This document shows positions 9,514-21,635 of a DNA stretch of 57,826 nucleotides, in pieces. Position numbers and translations under genes: made by a program. The stretch comes from Shewanella sp. MBTL60-007 (GTDB taxonomy: Bacteria > Pseudomonadota > Gammaproteobacteria > Enterobacterales > Shewanellaceae). The DNA lies in contig NZ_BPET01000033.1 of the NCBI RefSeq assembly GCF_019654915.1, positions 1-57,826 on the forward strand. The letters are read 5' to 3'. Every line of letters begins with the position of its first letter. The stretch's first letter is position 1. Under the pieces are notes generated by a model, which saw only the letters and a list, made by a program, of their open reading frames with translations, was not told the DNA's origin and did no database searches.

Positions 9514-10983
9514 TTACGCATTTTTTTCATCTGTCGATGCAGAATCAAACCCTAAATTCGACTCAGCGAGACTGCGTGACAGCATGCCAATACTGCCTGC
9601 CCCTTGGGTCAGCAACAGATCGCCGTCTTGCAAGATTTCCGGTAATACCGTCTCTAACTGCTCGGTGCTGGCAACAAATACCGGTTCAACCTGACCACGT
9701 ACTCGAATCGAACGACATAGTGCACGGCTATCGGCACCGGGAATAGGCGCTTCGCCCGCAGAATAAACATCGAGCATCAATAAGCAATCGACTTGTGATA
9801 AGACTTCAACAAAGTCTTCATACAGATCGCGAGTACGACTATAACGGTGGGGCTGATAGATCATCACTAGACGACGTTCAGGCCAACCCAGTCTGGCTGC
9901 CTTAATGGTTGCAGCGACTTCGCTTGGGTGATGGCCATAGTCATCGACCAACTTAATCTCGCCTTTACTTGTCGCGAACTCACCGATCTGCTGGAAGCGA
10001 CGACCGATACCTTGAAACTCAGCCAAAGCAGCAACAATCGCTTCATCTTCAATATCATCTTCAGTCGCAACCGCAATTGCAGCCAGCGAATTCAATACAT
10101 TGTGCTCACCAGGCAGGTTGACCGATAACTGCAGATCCTCAAAACCAGCACGTCTAACGGTAAACTCGCAGCTATAGCCTGTCTGCTTGAAATCTAGTGC
10201 ACGAACATCGGCATCTTCACTGAAACCGTAAGTAACAATGCGGCGACCGATACGCGGAATAAGCTCGCGCACGATAGGGTCGTCGATACACACCACTGCA
10301 ACACCATAGAAAGGCAGGTTATGCAGGAAATCAACGAAGGTTGTTTTAAGCTTCTCTAGATCGCCTTCATAGGTATCCATATGGTCAGCTTCGATATTAG
10401 TCACTACGCTAACCATCGGCTGCAGATGTAAGAAGCTCGCATCACTCTCATCCGCCTCGGCGATAAGATAACGGCTGTGACCTAATCTGGCATTGGTGCC
10501 AGCACTATTGAGTAAGCCACCAATAACAAATGTTGGATCGCGTTCAGCCTGCGCATAAACACTGGCAATCAAGCTAGTCGTAGTCGTTTTTCCGTGGGTG
10601 CCGGCAACAGCAACGCCATGACGGTAACGCATCAGCTCCGCTAGCATCTCAGCACGGCGTACCACTGGGATCCTTAGCTCTTTTGCTGCCACTAACTCTG
10701 GGTTATCTGCACTAATCGCCGTAGAAACCACAACTACATCCACGTCTTTGATCTGACTGGCATCATGCCCAATATAGATAGTCGCGCCAAGTTGAGTTAA
10801 TCGTTCAGTCACCGCACTTTCGGCGATATCAGAACCACTTAACTTGTAACCTTCATTAACAAGCACTTCCGCTATGCCGCCCATACCGGCACCACCTATT
10901 CCAACGAAATAGATGTGCTTAACCCTGCGCATTTCAGGGATCATGGATCTTAGCTGCGAATACTTCTCTGCTTTGTTACTCAT
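9514..10983 (-). CDS. murC: UDP-N-acetylmuramate--L-alanine ligase MurC
   Basis: MurC adds L-Ala to UDP-MurNAc, the first amino acid of the peptidoglycan stem, using ATP in the cytosol. At 489 aa it is of usual length. It has the N-terminal Rossmann motif [13 protein letters not shown] (28-40), the Mur-ligase P-loop GTHGKTT (128-134) and the EADESD motif near 180. One base separates it from murG upstream, so coupling is likely. It is followed by 105 bp with a new promoter rather than by ddlB. Confidence 0.98.
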   Translation of the reverse strand: MSNKAEKYSQLRSMIPEMRRVKHIYFVGIGGAGMGGIAEVLVNEGYKLSGSDIAESAVTERLTQLGATIYIGHDASQIKDVDVVVVSTAISADNPELVAAKELRIPVVRRAEMLAELMRYRHGVAVAGTHGKTTTTSLIASVYAQAERDPTFVIGGLLNSAGTNARLGHSRYLIAEADESDASFLHLQPMVSVVTNIEADHMDTYEGDLEKLKTTFVDFLHNLPFYGVAVVCIDDPIVRELIPRIGRRIVTYGFSEDADVRALDFKQTGYSCEFTVRRAGFEDLQLSVNLPGEHNVLNSLAAIAVATEDDIEDEAIVAALAEFQGIGRRFQQIGEFATSKGEIKLVDDYGHHPSEVAATIKAARLGWPERRLVMIYQPHRYSRTRDLYEDFVEVLSQVDCLLMLDVYSAGEAPIPGADSRALCRSIRVRGQVEPVFVASTEQLETVLPEILQDGDLLLTQGAGSIGMLSRSLAESNLGFDSASTDEKNA

Positions 10984-10984
10984 C

Positions 10985-12094
10985 TCAACCCTTCTGTGCT
11001 AATCGAATACAGACGTTGGCGACTCTTTGCGTTGCATCTAAAATCGCTACGTCTCGAGCACGTTGGCCCATATTGCATAATTCTTGTTTGTCAGATGCCA
11101 GCATCGACAACTTAGTCATCAACTTGCTGGTATCTACGATCGGCTGTGGCAACAGAAAAGCTGCCCCAGCGTTAACTAAAACTTTGGCATTTTTCGTTTG
11201 ATGGTCATCTACTGCATGTGGGTAAGGCACCAATAAGCTCGGCAAGCCTACGGCGGCCAACTCAGATACAGTTAACGCACCTGACCGGCAAACCACCACA
11301 TCAGCCCAACGGTATGCCGCTTCCATATCATCGATAAACTCGGCAACACTAACGCTACCATCTTGGCCTAGTCGCTGGTATTCCGCCTTCACCGATGCCA
11401 GATTATCACGCCCGACTTGATGCCAAACTGTCATAGAGTGAGTCTTACTCACCCCCTGCAACACACTTGGCATCACATCATTAAAAATCTTCGCCCCTAA
11501 ACTACCGCCAACAACGAGTACCTTTAGCGAGTCATCATCACAGGAGTGCTCGCGCTTATCTCCAAGGGCAATCAACTCTTTACGGATAGGGTTACCCACC
11601 GTTTCCGCCTTAATGTCGGTAAAGGTACCTTCAAAGGCGCACAGCACTTCAGATGCGATGCGCGACAATAACCTATTGGTCATGCCAGGAATGGCATTTT
11701 GCTCATGCAACACCAGTGGGATACCGCAAAGCTTGGCAGCGACGCCACCTGGACCACTGGCAAAACCGCCCATTCCCATCACCACATCAGGCTTAAAACT
11801 CTTAATGACGGCGCGCGCTTGCATCACTGAGCGCAAGATCTTAAAAGGCGCGGCCAACTTACGCATCAAGCCATTACCACGTACGCCCTTAATATCGATA
11901 AAGTCGATATCGAAGCCATGTTGAGGCACAAGCCTCGCTTCCATTCGCTCAGCCGTGCCTAACCAACGTACTTTCCAGCCTTGCTGGCTTAAATACTTAG
12001 CGACTGCCAACGCAGGAAACACATGGCCGCCAGTACCGCCTGCCATGATTAAAATGCGTTTTTCTTCAGCTTGGTTAGTCATCATCTCACTCAT
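10985..12094 (-). CDS. murG: Lipid II synthase, MurNAc-pentapeptide GlcNAc transferase MurG
   Basis: MurG is the peripheral inner-membrane GT-B enzyme that transfers GlcNAc from UDP-GlcNAc to lipid I, making lipid II. The 369-aa protein shows the first glycine-rich loop [14 protein letters not shown] (19-32), [12 protein letters not shown], and the donor-site [18 protein letters not shown]. Its ATG overlaps the ftsW stop codon by one base (TAATG), which points to translational coupling. Several nearby ATGs exist at the N-terminus; the first is used here. Confidence 0.98.
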   Translation of the reverse strand: MSEMMTNQAEEKRILIMAGGTGGHVFPALAVAKYLSQQGWKVRWLGTAERMEARLVPQHGFDIDFIDIKGVRGNGLMRKLAAPFKILRSVMQARAVIKSFKPDVVMGMGGFASGPGGVAAKLCGIPLVLHEQNAIPGMTNRLLSRIASEVLCAFEGTFTDIKAETVGNPIRKELIALGDKREHSCDDDSLKVLVVGGSLGAKIFNDVMPSVLQGVSKTHSMTVWHQVGRDNLASVKAEYQRLGQDGSVSVAEFIDDMEAAYRWADVVVCRSGALTVSELAAVGLPSLLVPYPHAVDDHQTKNAKVLVNAGAAFLLPQPIVDTSKLMTKLSMLASDKQELCNMGQRARDVAILDATQRVANVCIRLAQKG

Positions 12095-13311
12095 TATTTG
12101 TTTGCCCGGCCTTCGATGGCCTGGATAACACTCAATCTTCTTTCATGGTCAATTCGGATCAGCATCATAGCTGCCGCTGTCATCACCCATAAACTACTAC
12201 CGCCATAACTAATAAATGGCAGGGTTAATCCTTTGGTTGGCAACATACCGATACTGGCACCGACGTTTACCACCGTCTGGAAACAGATCCAGATGCCGAT
12301 GCCGTAGGCTAAATAGCCTTCAAATGCACGCTCCAGTGCCAAACACATATTACCCAGCTTAATCGCTCGCAGTGCCACAAACAGCAACACTGACAAAACA
12401 GCGATAATGCCGATAAACCCTAGCTCTTCGCCAATCACCGCGAAGATAAAGTCGGTATGTGCCTCAGGCAGATACTCCAACTTCTGAATACTGTTACCTA
12501 GCCCCTGACCAAACCAATCGCCGCGACCATAGGCCATCAGTGACTGAGTCAGCTGATAACCGCTGCCAAACGGATCTTGCCATGGGTCAAGAAACGAGGT
12601 GACTCGTCGCATACGATAAGGCTCTAGCAGTACAAGCGCCACGAATGCCAGAATCCCGGTTAAGATCAGCGCAAAGAAATCCAGTAATCGCGCCCCTGCT
12701 AAAAACAGCAAACCGACCGTGCCAACAAATAGCACCACCACCGTCCCTAAGTCAGGCTGCATCAAAATCAAAAACGCATACACGGCAAAAACAGCAATCG
12801 GCTTATAGAAGCCTTTAGCATTTTCCCTAATCTCTTGGTGGCGCCTTACCAAGTAACCCGCCATATAGATAGCAAAAGCAAACTTAGCTATCTCGGCAAC
12901 CTGAATACGGATAGGCCCGATAGATAACCAACGAGTCGCCCCGTTTACCGTGGTTCCCACAATCAACACCGCCACCAACATGATCCCTACGAGCAACAGC
13001 AGCAGCGGGCTAAAATTTTGCCAATGACGCATCTCTACTTGCAAAACCACAGCAGCAATGATTACACAGCCCACAAGGTAAGCGCCATGACGCCAAACAA
13101 AATGAAACGGGTTTCCCGTTAAAGTCTGCGCCTCCGGCATAGAGGCTGACATCACCATAACAAAGCCAAAACAGATCAACGACAAAACAGCAAATAATAA
13201 TGCTCTATCGTACAGCTGCATCCCAGGTGCAGCTCTGTCACTAAACAGATTTGGCAACGACCATTTAATGCGGTTGCCAAACAGGCTTAACTGCTTATCA
13301 CTACTCGCCAT
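12094..13311 (-). CDS. ftsW: SEDS peptidoglycan polymerase FtsW
   Basis: FtsW is the polytopic glycosyltransferase that polymerises lipid II at the septum with its partner FtsI. The 405-aa protein has about ten hydrophobic segments and the family motifs LSIGPIRIQVAEIAKF and GLTLPFISYGGSSL. I place the start at ATG 13311; the open frame extends four codons to a TTG at 13323 that lacks a better ribosome site. It overlaps the end of murD by 11 bp and murG by 1 bp, so translation of the three is probably linked. Confidence 0.96.
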   Translation of the reverse strand: MASSDKQLSLFGNRIKWSLPNLFSDRAAPGMQLYDRALLFAVLSLICFGFVMVMSASMPEAQTLTGNPFHFVWRHGAYLVGCVIIAAVVLQVEMRHWQNFSPLLLLLVGIMLVAVLIVGTTVNGATRWLSIGPIRIQVAEIAKFAFAIYMAGYLVRRHQEIRENAKGFYKPIAVFAVYAFLILMQPDLGTVVVLFVGTVGLLFLAGARLLDFFALILTGILAFVALVLLEPYRMRRVTSFLDPWQDPFGSGYQLTQSLMAYGRGDWFGQGLGNSIQKLEYLPEAHTDFIFAVIGEELGFIGIIAVLSVLLFVALRAIKLGNMCLALERAFEGYLAYGIGIWICFQTVVNVGASIGMLPTKGLTLPFISYGGSSLWVMTAAAMMLIRIDHERRLSVIQAIEGRANK

Positions 13312-14620
13312 GGATCGCTTCAACTAGGCTACGGAATTCATCTCCACGGGCCATAAAGTTGCAATACATATCTAAACTTGAGCAAGCGGGTGACAAGATC
13401 ACGATATCACCAGCGGTGGCTAACTCATTAGCCTTCGCCACAGCCTCTGCCATGGTGGAGACTTTTATCGCCTCGGGTTTTAATGCCGCAATTTTGTCAG
13501 CATCTTTACCTAAAACAATTAACTGACTGACCTTCTCAAGCACTGGCTCTAGCGGTTTAAAGTCTGCGCCTTTACCATCACCACCGGCGATCAAAATCAA
13601 TTCACCTAAGTGCTCACTTAAGCCGTCAATGGCGGCAACCGTAGCACCGATATTCGTCGCTTTAGAGTCGTTGACATAAGTCACACCGGCAATATCAGCA
13701 ACCACTTCACAACGGTGAGCGAGGCCTAAAAATGCCTTAGCAACCTCTATCTGAAAATCACGTTCAATACCTGCCGCTGAGGCTAACGCCATCGCGGCGA
13801 TAATGTTCGCTTGGTTGTGACTGCCAACAAGTGCAACATCACTCACAGGCATTATCTGGCTAGTGCCTTGTACTATCATGCCAGCAGAGATCCCCCAGTC
13901 ATCAACTTCTGGAGCATCTAAACCGAAGCTTTGCTGGTTGGTTGGGTTATTAGGGATAGTTAACGCATCTTCGCGATTAAATAGCACCATTTTGCTCTGC
14001 TTATAGAGCTTAAGCTTGGCCTGACGGTATGACTCAAGGTCGCTGTAGCGATCCATGTGATCTTCACTAATGTTGAGGCAAGTTGCCGCAACACACTGCA
14101 AGCTATGGGTTGTTTCTAACTGGAAACTCGATAGCTCTAGGATATACAGATCTTTAGGCTCGATGAGTAGGTCCAGTGCTGGCACACCGATATTGCCACC
14201 GACAGCGTAAGAGCAGCCACTGGCTTTAGCCATCTCACCTACTAAGGTGGTGACAGTCGTCTTGCCGTTAGAGCCCGTGATACCGATAACCTTGGCTGAC
14301 GTTTCGGCCACAGCGCGGGCAAACAGCTCAACATCACCGATCACCTCTATGCCCATATCAAACGCAACCCTAACCTCTGGGGTTTCGCACGCAATACCAG
14401 GACTAATAATGATCTGCTGTGCCTGCACCAAGTAACGACAGTCGAAGCCACCAGTGATAAGAGTCACTTGCGGAAACTCTGTAGCCAAGCTCTCAGCCCC
14501 CGGCGGTTGAATTCGACTATCCATGACTAAAGGAATAATTCCTTGCCCACACAGGTAGCGCACAACAGATAAACCTGTTGCACCTAAACCTAAAACTATG
14601 TGTGAATATTGCTGCGCCAT
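13301..14620 (-). CDS. murD: UDP-MurNAc-L-alanine--D-glutamate ligase MurD
   Basis: MurD adds D-Glu to UDP-MurNAc-L-Ala. At 439 aa it matches the family. It has an N-terminal UDP-binding Rossmann part (VLGLGATGLS), the ATP loop GITGSNGKTTVTTL near 110-123, the metal-site region NISEDHMDRY and the C-terminal SPACSSLDMYCNFMARGDEF signature. It is followed, with an 11-bp overlap, by ftsW, and lies 51 bp downstream of mraY. Confidence 0.98.
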   Translation of the reverse strand: MAQQYSHIVLGLGATGLSVVRYLCGQGIIPLVMDSRIQPPGAESLATEFPQVTLITGGFDCRYLVQAQQIIISPGIACETPEVRVAFDMGIEVIGDVELFARAVAETSAKVIGITGSNGKTTVTTLVGEMAKASGCSYAVGGNIGVPALDLLIEPKDLYILELSSFQLETTHSLQCVAATCLNISEDHMDRYSDLESYRQAKLKLYKQSKMVLFNREDALTIPNNPTNQQSFGLDAPEVDDWGISAGMIVQGTSQIMPVSDVALVGSHNQANIIAAMALASAAGIERDFQIEVAKAFLGLAHRCEVVADIAGVTYVNDSKATNIGATVAAIDGLSEHLGELILIAGGDGKGADFKPLEPVLEKVSQLIVLGKDADKIAALKPEAIKVSTMAEAVAKANELATAGDIVILSPACSSLDMYCNFMARGDEFRSLVEAIHGE

Positions 14621-14671
14621 ATCAGACCTATCTACTCTTCTATATAAAATGAGTTAATTAATTTAACTCGA

Positions 14672-15754
14672 TTATCTCAATTTCAAGGTTGCTAGCCCAA
14701 GCAAGACTAGGAACAAAGAGATAATCCAAAAACGAACAATGACTCGTGGCTCCGGCCATCCCTTCAGCTCATAATGATGATGAATGGGTGCCATACGGAA
14801 GATGCGCTGGCCGCGTAGTTTGTACGAGCCTACCTGCAAGATTACCGACACAGTCTCCATAACGAACACGCCGCCCATAATCACCAATAAGATCTCTTGA
14901 CGCACTAGTACCGCGATAGCACCTAATGCCGCGCCTAAAGATAACGAGCCTACATCACCCATGAATACTTGTGCCGGATAGGTATTGAACCATAAAAAGC
15001 CTAGACCAGCCCCCACAATCGCCGTACAGACAATCACCAGTTCACCCGCTCCTGGCAGATAAGGCAGGTGCAAGTAGTTAGCAAACTGAACGTGACCAGA
15101 AAGGTAGGCTATCAAGGCAAATGCCGCAGCAACCATAACCGTTGGCATAATTGCCAAACCGTCCAGACCATCAGTTAGGTTAACCGCATTACTTGAGCCA
15201 ACAATCGTGAAGTAAACCAATACGATAAAGAGGCCACCAAGCTGTGGCATCACATCTTTAAAGAATGGCACCACTAATTGGGTCTCTCCTGGGCTTTGCG
15301 CCGATGCGTAAAGGTAAACGGCAATCACCAGTGCAGCCAAAGACTGCAGCAGATATTTCCACTTAGCGATCAATCCCTTGGTGTCTTTTCTGACCACTTT
15401 ACGATAATCATCGATAAAGCCAATCAAACCGAAAGTTGCCAGAACGAAGAGCACGACCCACACATAGCGGCTACCCAGATCGCCCCAAAGCAAGACACTG
15501 ATAAACACACCCGCAAGGATCAGCAAGCCACCCATGGTTGGCGTGCCACGCTTACTGAAATGCGATTCAGGGCCATCGTTACGCACGACTTGACCAATCT
15601 GCATCAATTGCAAACGCTCGATCATCTTTGGTCCCCACCAAAGACTAAACACCATTGCCGTCATCAAGCCTAAAATGGCTCGAAACGTCACATATGAAAA
15701 TACATTAAACCCACTATAAAATTGGGTTAAATACTCAGCCAGGTAAACCAGCAT
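14672..15754 (-). CDS. mraY: Phospho-MurNAc-pentapeptide transferase MraY
   Basis: MraY is the integral membrane enzyme that moves phospho-MurNAc-pentapeptide onto undecaprenyl phosphate, making lipid I. The 360-aa sequence has about ten membrane segments. The family motifs are visible: [21 protein letters not shown] with its paired Asp, [10 protein letters not shown] with the catalytic Asp, and [14 protein letters not shown]. Its ATG shares one base with the murF stop, so it is probably coupled to murF. Confidence 0.98.
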   Translation of the reverse strand: MLVYLAEYLTQFYSGFNVFSYVTFRAILGLMTAMVFSLWWGPKMIERLQLMQIGQVVRNDGPESHFSKRGTPTMGGLLILAGVFISVLLWGDLGSRYVWVVLFVLATFGLIGFIDDYRKVVRKDTKGLIAKWKYLLQSLAALVIAVYLYASAQSPGETQLVVPFFKDVMPQLGGLFIVLVYFTIVGSSNAVNLTDGLDGLAIMPTVMVAAAFALIAYLSGHVQFANYLHLPYLPGAGELVIVCTAIVGAGLGFLWFNTYPAQVFMGDVGSLSLGAALGAIAVLVRQEILLVIMGGVFVMETVSVILQVGSYKLRGQRIFRMAPIHHHYELKGWPEPRVIVRFWIISLFLVLLGLATLKLR

Positions 15755-17133
15755 TAAACAAACTCCCCGCGACCAAAGGCCGTTGTTAAAGCTTCGACTA
15801 CACGTTCCATTCTCGCACTGCGAGAACCTTTCACTAACACGGTAATTTCGGCAGGTAATTCGTTAATGTATTGAATTAACCCCGCAACCAAATCATCTAT
15901 ATCCGTGTAGTGTTTGGAACCAAAAGCGTGACTCGCACCCTCGCTTAGCGTGCCGACACAAAATAGCGCGTTGACGCCTTTCGCCTTGGCTAATTCCCCA
16001 AGCTCACGATGCAAAAGGGCGGCATTGTCGCCTAATTCGCCCAAATCGCCCAGTACTAAACAGCGATTTCCTTTAATTTCTTGAAGCCAGTCAATTGCAG
16101 CGCCTACAGAAGCCGGGTTTGCGTTATAGCTATCATCGATCACCGTCACCCGCCCAAGAGCGCTTGGTAACATGCGTCCCTTTACTGGCTTTAGCTGGCT
16201 AAGTCCTTGGCAAATATGGCTCAAAGATAAACCAAGCGCGAGACAGATGCTGGTTGCCGCTAGGGCATTTGAAACCTGATGACGCCCAGCTAAGGGCAAG
16301 GACACCTGTTTCGCATCGTTATGATGGTTAATTGTGAAACTGTAGCGGCCATAGTTATCGCTGCTCAATTCACTCGCCGAAATATCGAGATCTCGGCTAA
16401 TGTCATTTTCTATGCCAAAACGCAGTTGCTTTAGATGAGCCGAAGCCGCAAGCATCACATCTGCAAATGGATCATCGGCATTGACTACCGCTGTGCCACC
16501 ATTTGCGACATGATTAAAGATTTCAGATTTCGCCGTAGCAACGCCTTGCAGCGAACCGAACCCTTCAAGGTGAGCCGATGCAACGTTATTCACCATGGCC
16601 ACGCAAGGTTTGACTAGGCTAGAGGTGTAATCAATTTCCCCAGCATGGTTAGCACCAAGTTCAAACACGCCAAACTCGTCACCTTGCTCTAATCTCAACA
16701 GAGTTAATGGCACGCCAATTTCATTATTGAAGTTACCCGCGGTATAGAGAACTTGGTGCTCTTGCGACAAGATAGTCGCTATCATCTCTTTGACGCTGGT
16801 TTTACCATTAGAACCAGTTAGTGCCACACAAGTAGGCCCAATCTGCTCGCGCACATAGGCGCCAATGTCACCCATCGCGCGCTGACTATTTGCAACGACA
16901 ATTTGTGCAGCGTCTATCGGTAACTCTCTTTCTACCAACAATGCATTCGCACCAGCATCGACCGCCGCTTGAGCAAAGTTATGGCCATCAAAATTTTCAC
17001 CTTTCAACGCCACGAAAAGCGTCTTGCTATCTACCGCTCGACTGTCACTAGAGACACTTTCAATCGGCAGATCGTCGCCAATCAGCTGGCCATTGAGGCG
17101 CGCCGCTAACTCGGCTAAAGAAACCCTGATCAT
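15754..17133 (-). CDS. murF: UDP-MurNAc-tripeptide--D-Ala-D-Ala ligase MurF
   Basis: MurF joins D-Ala-D-Ala to the UDP-MurNAc tripeptide, the last cytosolic step of precursor synthesis. The 459-aa protein has the Mur-ligase P-loop [15 protein letters not shown] near 106-120, [13 protein letters not shown] and DSYNANPAS motifs. The start overlaps murE by 4 bp (ATGA), the end overlaps mraY by one base. Because no ddl gene is in this cluster, its D-Ala-D-Ala substrate must come from a ligase encoded elsewhere. Confidence 0.97.
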   Translation of the reverse strand: MIRVSLAELAARLNGQLIGDDLPIESVSSDSRAVDSKTLFVALKGENFDGHNFAQAAVDAGANALLVERELPIDAAQIVVANSQRAMGDIGAYVREQIGPTCVALTGSNGKTSVKEMIATILSQEHQVLYTAGNFNNEIGVPLTLLRLEQGDEFGVFELGANHAGEIDYTSSLVKPCVAMVNNVASAHLEGFGSLQGVATAKSEIFNHVANGGTAVVNADDPFADVMLAASAHLKQLRFGIENDISRDLDISASELSSDNYGRYSFTINHHNDAKQVSLPLAGRHQVSNALAATSICLALGLSLSHICQGLSQLKPVKGRMLPSALGRVTVIDDSYNANPASVGAAIDWLQEIKGNRCLVLGDLGELGDNAALLHRELGELAKAKGVNALFCVGTLSEGASHAFGSKHYTDIDDLVAGLIQYINELPAEITVLVKGSRSARMERVVEALTTAFGRGEFV

Positions 17134-18596
17134 GCATCACCTTCGGCAAGCGCTTTTGCGAATGCCCTTTCATCGTAATTCAATTTTTTACCATTAACTT
17201 CTTGATAGGTTTCATGGCCCTTGCCTGCCAGTAACACCATATCGCCTGCGTTTGCCTGAGCGATAATCTCTTTAATCGCTAGCTGACGGTCAACCTGCGA
17301 CAAGGCAGCTTCAGGACGCTGCAAGCCCGTAAAAATATCGGCAATAATTGCCTTCGGATCTTCGCTTCTGCAGTTATCACTGGTGACCATCACACGGTCA
17401 GCAAACTGTTCTGCACTCGCCGCCATCATTGGACGCTTACCCTTGTCTCTATCGCCGCCGCAACCGAATAAGCACCACAACTGCCCTTTACAATGCACAC
17501 GCAACGCTTTTAACGCCTGCTCGATTGCATCCGGCGTATGGGCGTAGTCAACCACAAGTGTGACACCATCTTTACCGGTGAAGCGCTCCATTCGTCCAGC
17601 CACAGGCTCAAGCTTGGCCGCAAGTGCTACGAGCACCTGCATATCTTCACCCAGCAGGTAAAGCGCACCGAGCGCCGCAACCAAATTGGACAAGTTAAAA
17701 TCACCTAGTAGCGGTGAACGAAGCTGAGCTTCGCCAGTTGGCCACACTAAGGTGCAAGAAACGCCGCCATCATGAAAATGGTTGTCTTTGGTATAAATTG
17801 CAGCCGTAGCATCTCCTTTGACGCTAAAGCCTAATAACTTGTCAGAGGCTAAATCGGTCAGCCACTCACGACCGACTGGATCATCGGTATTGATTAAACC
17901 ACCGCGCAGGTTGGCGAACTGGAATAGGCGCTTCTTGGCGATGCCATAAGCTTCCATCGTATGGTGATAATCGAGGTGATCTCGGCTTAAATTGGTAAAC
18001 ACCGCCACATCAAAGGGGACGGCTTCGACTCTGCCTTGCACTAAGCCGTGGCTAGAGACCTCCATCGCACAAGTATCTGCGCCTCTATGTTCAAATTCCT
18101 GCAACTGCTTGATAAGCGTGACAGGATCGGCGGTAGTGTTACCGCTATCGACAAGTTCACCCCATAGGCCATTGCCTAGAGTGCCCATCACAGCAGTGTG
18201 TTTATTTTGTAATAACTGCAGCTGAGCAATCAGCTGAGTCACCGAGGTTTTACCATTGGTTCCTGTCACACCGACAATCTTCGGCCGCGCTTTAGACAGA
18301 GGGTAAGCCTGAGCCGCCAAGGCAGATATTTGCCTGTTCAGCTGAAAAAATAAGATCTGGAGTCCACCGTCGTGAGTCACAGTGCCGTGTTTATCCGGAG
18401 AGTCGGTATGCACCAACGCCGCGATTGCCCCGCGCTCCAATGCCCCAGCAATAAACTGTCTGCCATCGACCTGGTAACCTGGAATTGCGACGAACAGGTC
18501 GCCTTCTCTTACTGCACGACTATCCAAAGTGATATCCAAGAAATCTTCAGATCCTGAATAATGAAACCATGGTGCCAGCAGATCGCGGATCAACAT
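17130..18596 (-). CDS. murE: UDP-MurNAc-L-Ala-D-Glu--diaminopimelate ligase MurE
   Basis: MurE adds meso-diaminopimelate to the stem peptide. The 488-aa protein has the P-loop [12 protein letters not shown] (109-120), the [11 protein letters not shown] metal region with a substrate Lys shortly after, and a C-terminal domain. The DAP-recognition motif usually written DNPR reads DNCR here (407-410): the Asn and Arg that contact DAP are kept but the Pro is Cys (codon TGC). The rest of the protein looks intact, so this is probably a lineage variant. It overlaps ftsI by one base and murF by four. Confidence 0.97.
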   Translation of the reverse strand: MLIRDLLAPWFHYSGSEDFLDITLDSRAVREGDLFVAIPGYQVDGRQFIAGALERGAIAALVHTDSPDKHGTVTHDGGLQILFFQLNRQISALAAQAYPLSKARPKIVGVTGTNGKTSVTQLIAQLQLLQNKHTAVMGTLGNGLWGELVDSGNTTADPVTLIKQLQEFEHRGADTCAMEVSSHGLVQGRVEAVPFDVAVFTNLSRDHLDYHHTMEAYGIAKKRLFQFANLRGGLINTDDPVGREWLTDLASDKLLGFSVKGDATAAIYTKDNHFHDGGVSCTLVWPTGEAQLRSPLLGDFNLSNLVAALGALYLLGEDMQVLVALAAKLEPVAGRMERFTGKDGVTLVVDYAHTPDAIEQALKALRVHCKGQLWCLFGCGGDRDKGKRPMMAASAEQFADRVMVTSDNCRSEDPKAIIADIFTGLQRPEAALSQVDRQLAIKEIIAQANAGDMVLLAGKGHETYQEVNGKKLNYDERAFAKALAEGDA

Positions 18597-20332
18597 TACT
18601 CTACACTCCTAGAATGTGCAGCTAGACGCACCTTCTCTCGACTTGAAATAGGTTCTACATTGAGCATCTGCAGTGCTCCAGACATCACTGATGCAAATAC
18701 AGGAGCAGCCACATCGCCGCCGTAATAACGATCGCCTTTAGGCTCGTTAACGACTACAGCAATGGCTAGCTTTGGATTATGTACCGGGGCAACGCCAGCA
18801 AATAGCGCGACGTAATCCTCACCATAACCGCCAGCAACCGCCTTACGTGCAGTACCCGTTTTACCTGCAACAGGGTAACCTTCGATATGTGCCTTACGTG
18901 CGGTGCCACCTTTCTCGGTAACGCCCACCAGCATCTCCATTACGCCTTGTGCTACCTCAGGTGAAAGCACCTGCGTACCTTGCGGCTCCTGCTTTAGCTT
19001 TAAAATTGAAACTGGGTAGAGTACGCCCTTGTTTCCTAAAATTGAGTACATTCTGGCAAGCTGCAATGGTGTTGCCATCAAGCCATAACCAAATGATAGC
19101 GTGGCTCGCTCAAACTCAGACCAGCGACGACGGTCGTGAATAAGACCTGCACTTTCACCCTCTAAGTTAATACCCGAATAGTTACCTAGCCCCATTGTCT
19201 GGTAGGCACCTAACAGCTCTTGCACTGGCATTGATAACGCAATCTTGGTCATGCCAACGTTACTGGAGTGCACCAAGATGCCGCTTAGGGAAAGATCGCC
19301 ATAGTTGCGGCCATCACGGACAATTTTACCACCAATGCGCATGCGCCCTGGATTAGTCTTGATGATGTCATCCGCTTTAATGGTGCCCGCTTCAAGCGCG
19401 GCAGCCACCACAAATGGCTTAATGGTAGAGCCGGGTTCGTAAGAATCGGTTAATGCACGATTTCGCATGCGATAGCTCTGCAGCCCTTCACGAGAGTTAG
19501 GGTTATAGGAGGGCGTATTCGCCATCGCTAACACTTCCCCCGTGTGTACATCTAATACCACGATCGACCCCGATGTCGCTTGGTTGATCTCGGTGGCTTT
19601 TTTCAACTCACGATAGGCAAGCTGCTGAATACGCTGATCAATACTCAAAACCAAGTCGTTCGGGCTCTCACCTTCTTGCACCATATCGAGGCGCTCAACA
19701 ACATGACCGTCTCGGGACTTACGCACTTTTTGCTTGCTTGGGGTTCCCGTGAGCCAATCGTTATAGGTGTTCTCTATCCCTTCGATGCCTTTGTCATCGA
19801 TATTGGTAATACCGACTAGCTGCGCCGAGATCTCACCCGTTGGGTAGTAACGACGAGACTCTGACTTAAGGTAAACACCAGGCAGCTTTAGCTGCTTGAT
19901 ATAGTCAGCAACGGCTGGGGTCACTTGACGCTTAAGGTAGGTAAAACGCTTACGCGGATTTGATTGGACTCTATCTAGAATTTCATCTTTTGGCTCGTGC
20001 AATACATCCGCCAGCGCTTGCCAGCGACGCATATCTGCAAAGCCATTTTTATCATGCACCACTTTAGGGTCGGCATAGACCGCCTTAACCGGTACGCTAA
20101 CCGCCAGCATCTCGCCATTGCGGTCGGTAATCAATCCACGCTGCACCTCACGACTGGTGGTACGCAGGGTGCGCATATCACTTTCGTGGCGTAATTTTTC
20201 AGGCTCAATAATCTGAATATAAGCCGCACGACCAACCAAACTGGTAAACATCAGGCAGACAAAAGCCACAACGACGTATAGACGCCATTGGATTAACTGT
20301 GGTTTTTGTTTACGCTTCGCTTGTTTACTCAT
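18596..20332 (-). CDS. ftsI: Septal peptidoglycan transpeptidase FtsI (PBP3)
   Basis: FtsI is the class B penicillin-binding protein that crosslinks septal peptidoglycan in complex with FtsW. The 578-aa protein has a basic N-terminus, a membrane anchor at about 19-36, a pedestal domain, and a transpeptidase domain with the nucleophile motif STIK (302-305), SSN and KTGTA. Only the anchor spans the membrane, so the catalytic part is periplasmic. It overlaps ftsL by 4 bp and murE by 1 bp. Confidence 0.98.
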   Translation of the reverse strand: MSKQAKRKQKPQLIQWRLYVVVAFVCLMFTSLVGRAAYIQIIEPEKLRHESDMRTLRTTSREVQRGLITDRNGEMLAVSVPVKAVYADPKVVHDKNGFADMRRWQALADVLHEPKDEILDRVQSNPRKRFTYLKRQVTPAVADYIKQLKLPGVYLKSESRRYYPTGEISAQLVGITNIDDKGIEGIENTYNDWLTGTPSKQKVRKSRDGHVVERLDMVQEGESPNDLVLSIDQRIQQLAYRELKKATEINQATSGSIVVLDVHTGEVLAMANTPSYNPNSREGLQSYRMRNRALTDSYEPGSTIKPFVVAAALEAGTIKADDIIKTNPGRMRIGGKIVRDGRNYGDLSLSGILVHSSNVGMTKIALSMPVQELLGAYQTMGLGNYSGINLEGESAGLIHDRRRWSEFERATLSFGYGLMATPLQLARMYSILGNKGVLYPVSILKLKQEPQGTQVLSPEVAQGVMEMLVGVTEKGGTARKAHIEGYPVAGKTGTARKAVAGGYGEDYVALFAGVAPVHNPKLAIAVVVNEPKGDRYYGGDVAAPVFASVMSGALQMLNVEPISSREKVRLAAHSRSVE

Positions 20333-20643
20333 GGCACTCTTACCACAACCTCATCTTTTGGTAATGGACGGTTCATGTTGAGCTCTTTAGTCGCTATCCG
20401 AGTTATTCGGCTATGCTCTGAACGAGACTGCTCTTCGAGTAGCAAGTTACGCCACTCAATATCTAGCCTGTCTCGCTCTTGTAATAACTGCTCCCATTGA
20501 CTGGTGTACTTTCTGCCTTCATAGCTGGTATACACCACCGCAATCGCATTCATCATGACTAGCACAGCTAGCATCATGATCCATTTGTGGTGCCATAGAT
20601 CCAGCAACACGATGCGGGTTAAATTCAATTGAGCTTTACTCAC
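20329..20643 (-). CDS. ftsL: Cell division protein FtsL
   Basis: The 104-aa bitopic protein has a membrane segment at about 20-37 followed by a periplasmic heptad-rich coiled coil (WEQLLQERDRLDIEWRNLL), the form of FtsL, which pairs with FtsB and FtsQ to activate FtsWI. The start is GTG at 20643. It lies 16 bp after rsmH and overlaps ftsI by 4 bp. Sequence identity in this family is low, so position between rsmH and ftsI is strong supporting evidence. Confidence 0.93.
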   Translation of the reverse strand: MSKAQLNLTRIVLLDLWHHKWIMMLAVLVMMNAIAVVYTSYEGRKYTSQWEQLLQERDRLDIEWRNLLLEEQSRSEHSRITRIATKELNMNRPLPKDEVVVRVP

Positions 20644-20659
20644 CTAAGCCTCTTATCGC

Positions 20660-21607
20660 TTATGCTTCGTATGGCAAACGCTCGGCTACACGCAGTACAG
20701 AACTTCGTGCTCTTGCATTACGTTCAACCTCTTCCGCCGATGGTTTAATCGCCTTACCCACGCCCTTTAGTTTGCGTGACTTATTAATCTCAGCCTCGGT
20801 AATTGGTAAGCCATGGGGTACGCTCTCACCTTGACTATTACGGCGAATAAAACGCTTCACCATACGATCTTCAAGTGAGTGGAAGCTGATCACCGATAGT
20901 CGTCCTTCCGGCGCTAAGACCGTCAACGCACCTTCTAGGGCTTGGTCGATCTGCTCAAGTTCACTATTGATGTAGATACGAATGGCTTGGAATACGCGTG
21001 TCGCTGGATGTTTATTGCGTTCCTTGCTCTTAGTGATCCGAGCAATTAAGTCAGCTAACTCTTTGGTGCGCAAAAATGGCGTCTTATCACGATCGGCCGC
21101 GATACAACGAGCGATATGGCGAGCATTCTTCTCTTCGCCATAGGTCTTAAATACCCATGCCATATCTTCAATTTCTGCGCGGGCAAGCCACTGTGCAGCG
21201 GTCTCACCTTGAGAGTTATCCATACGCATATCCAGAGGACCGTCACGTAAGAAACTAAAGCCACGCTCGGCATCGTCTAACTGTGGCGATGACACACCAA
21301 AGTCCAGTAGCACACCATCGATCTGGCCTTTCAAACCTAAATCTTCAACATACTCAGCTAACTGGCCGAAACCACCATGAACAATCTGAAAACGACTATC
21401 GTCTTTAAACTGCTCTGCCGCAGCAATAGCCTGCGGATCGCGGTCGATAGCAATCAGCCTTCCATTCGGTCCAAGCTCTTCAAGAACTTTTCGAGAATGA
21501 CCACCGCGACCGAATGTGCCATCGATATAGATGCCATCGGGTCTTATGTTTAAGCCTGCAACGGTTTCCGTTAGCAGCACTGATAGGTGTTCAAATTCTT
21601 GTGTCAT
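20660..21607 (-). CDS. rsmH: 16S rRNA (cytosine-1402-N4)-methyltransferase RsmH
   Basis: RsmH (formerly MraW) methylates N4 of C1402 in the ribosomal P site using S-adenosylmethionine. The 315-aa protein has the N-terminal [11 protein letters not shown], the SAM loop [12 protein letters not shown] near 28-39, [18 protein letters not shown] and the C-terminal [13 protein letters not shown] motif. It is the second gene of the mra operon, 28 bp after mraZ. Confidence 0.98.
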   Translation of the reverse strand: MTQEFEHLSVLLTETVAGLNIRPDGIYIDGTFGRGGHSRKVLEELGPNGRLIAIDRDPQAIAAAEQFKDDSRFQIVHGGFGQLAEYVEDLGLKGQIDGVLLDFGVSSPQLDDAERGFSFLRDGPLDMRMDNSQGETAAQWLARAEIEDMAWVFKTYGEEKNARHIARCIAADRDKTPFLRTKELADLIARITKSKERNKHPATRVFQAIRIYINSELEQIDQALEGALTVLAPEGRLSVISFHSLEDRMVKRFIRRNSQGESVPHGLPITEAEINKSRKLKGVGKAIKPSAEEVERNARARSSVLRVAERLPYEA

Positions 21608-21635
21608 GGTTTCTTCTACTTTTAAGTATCACTGG

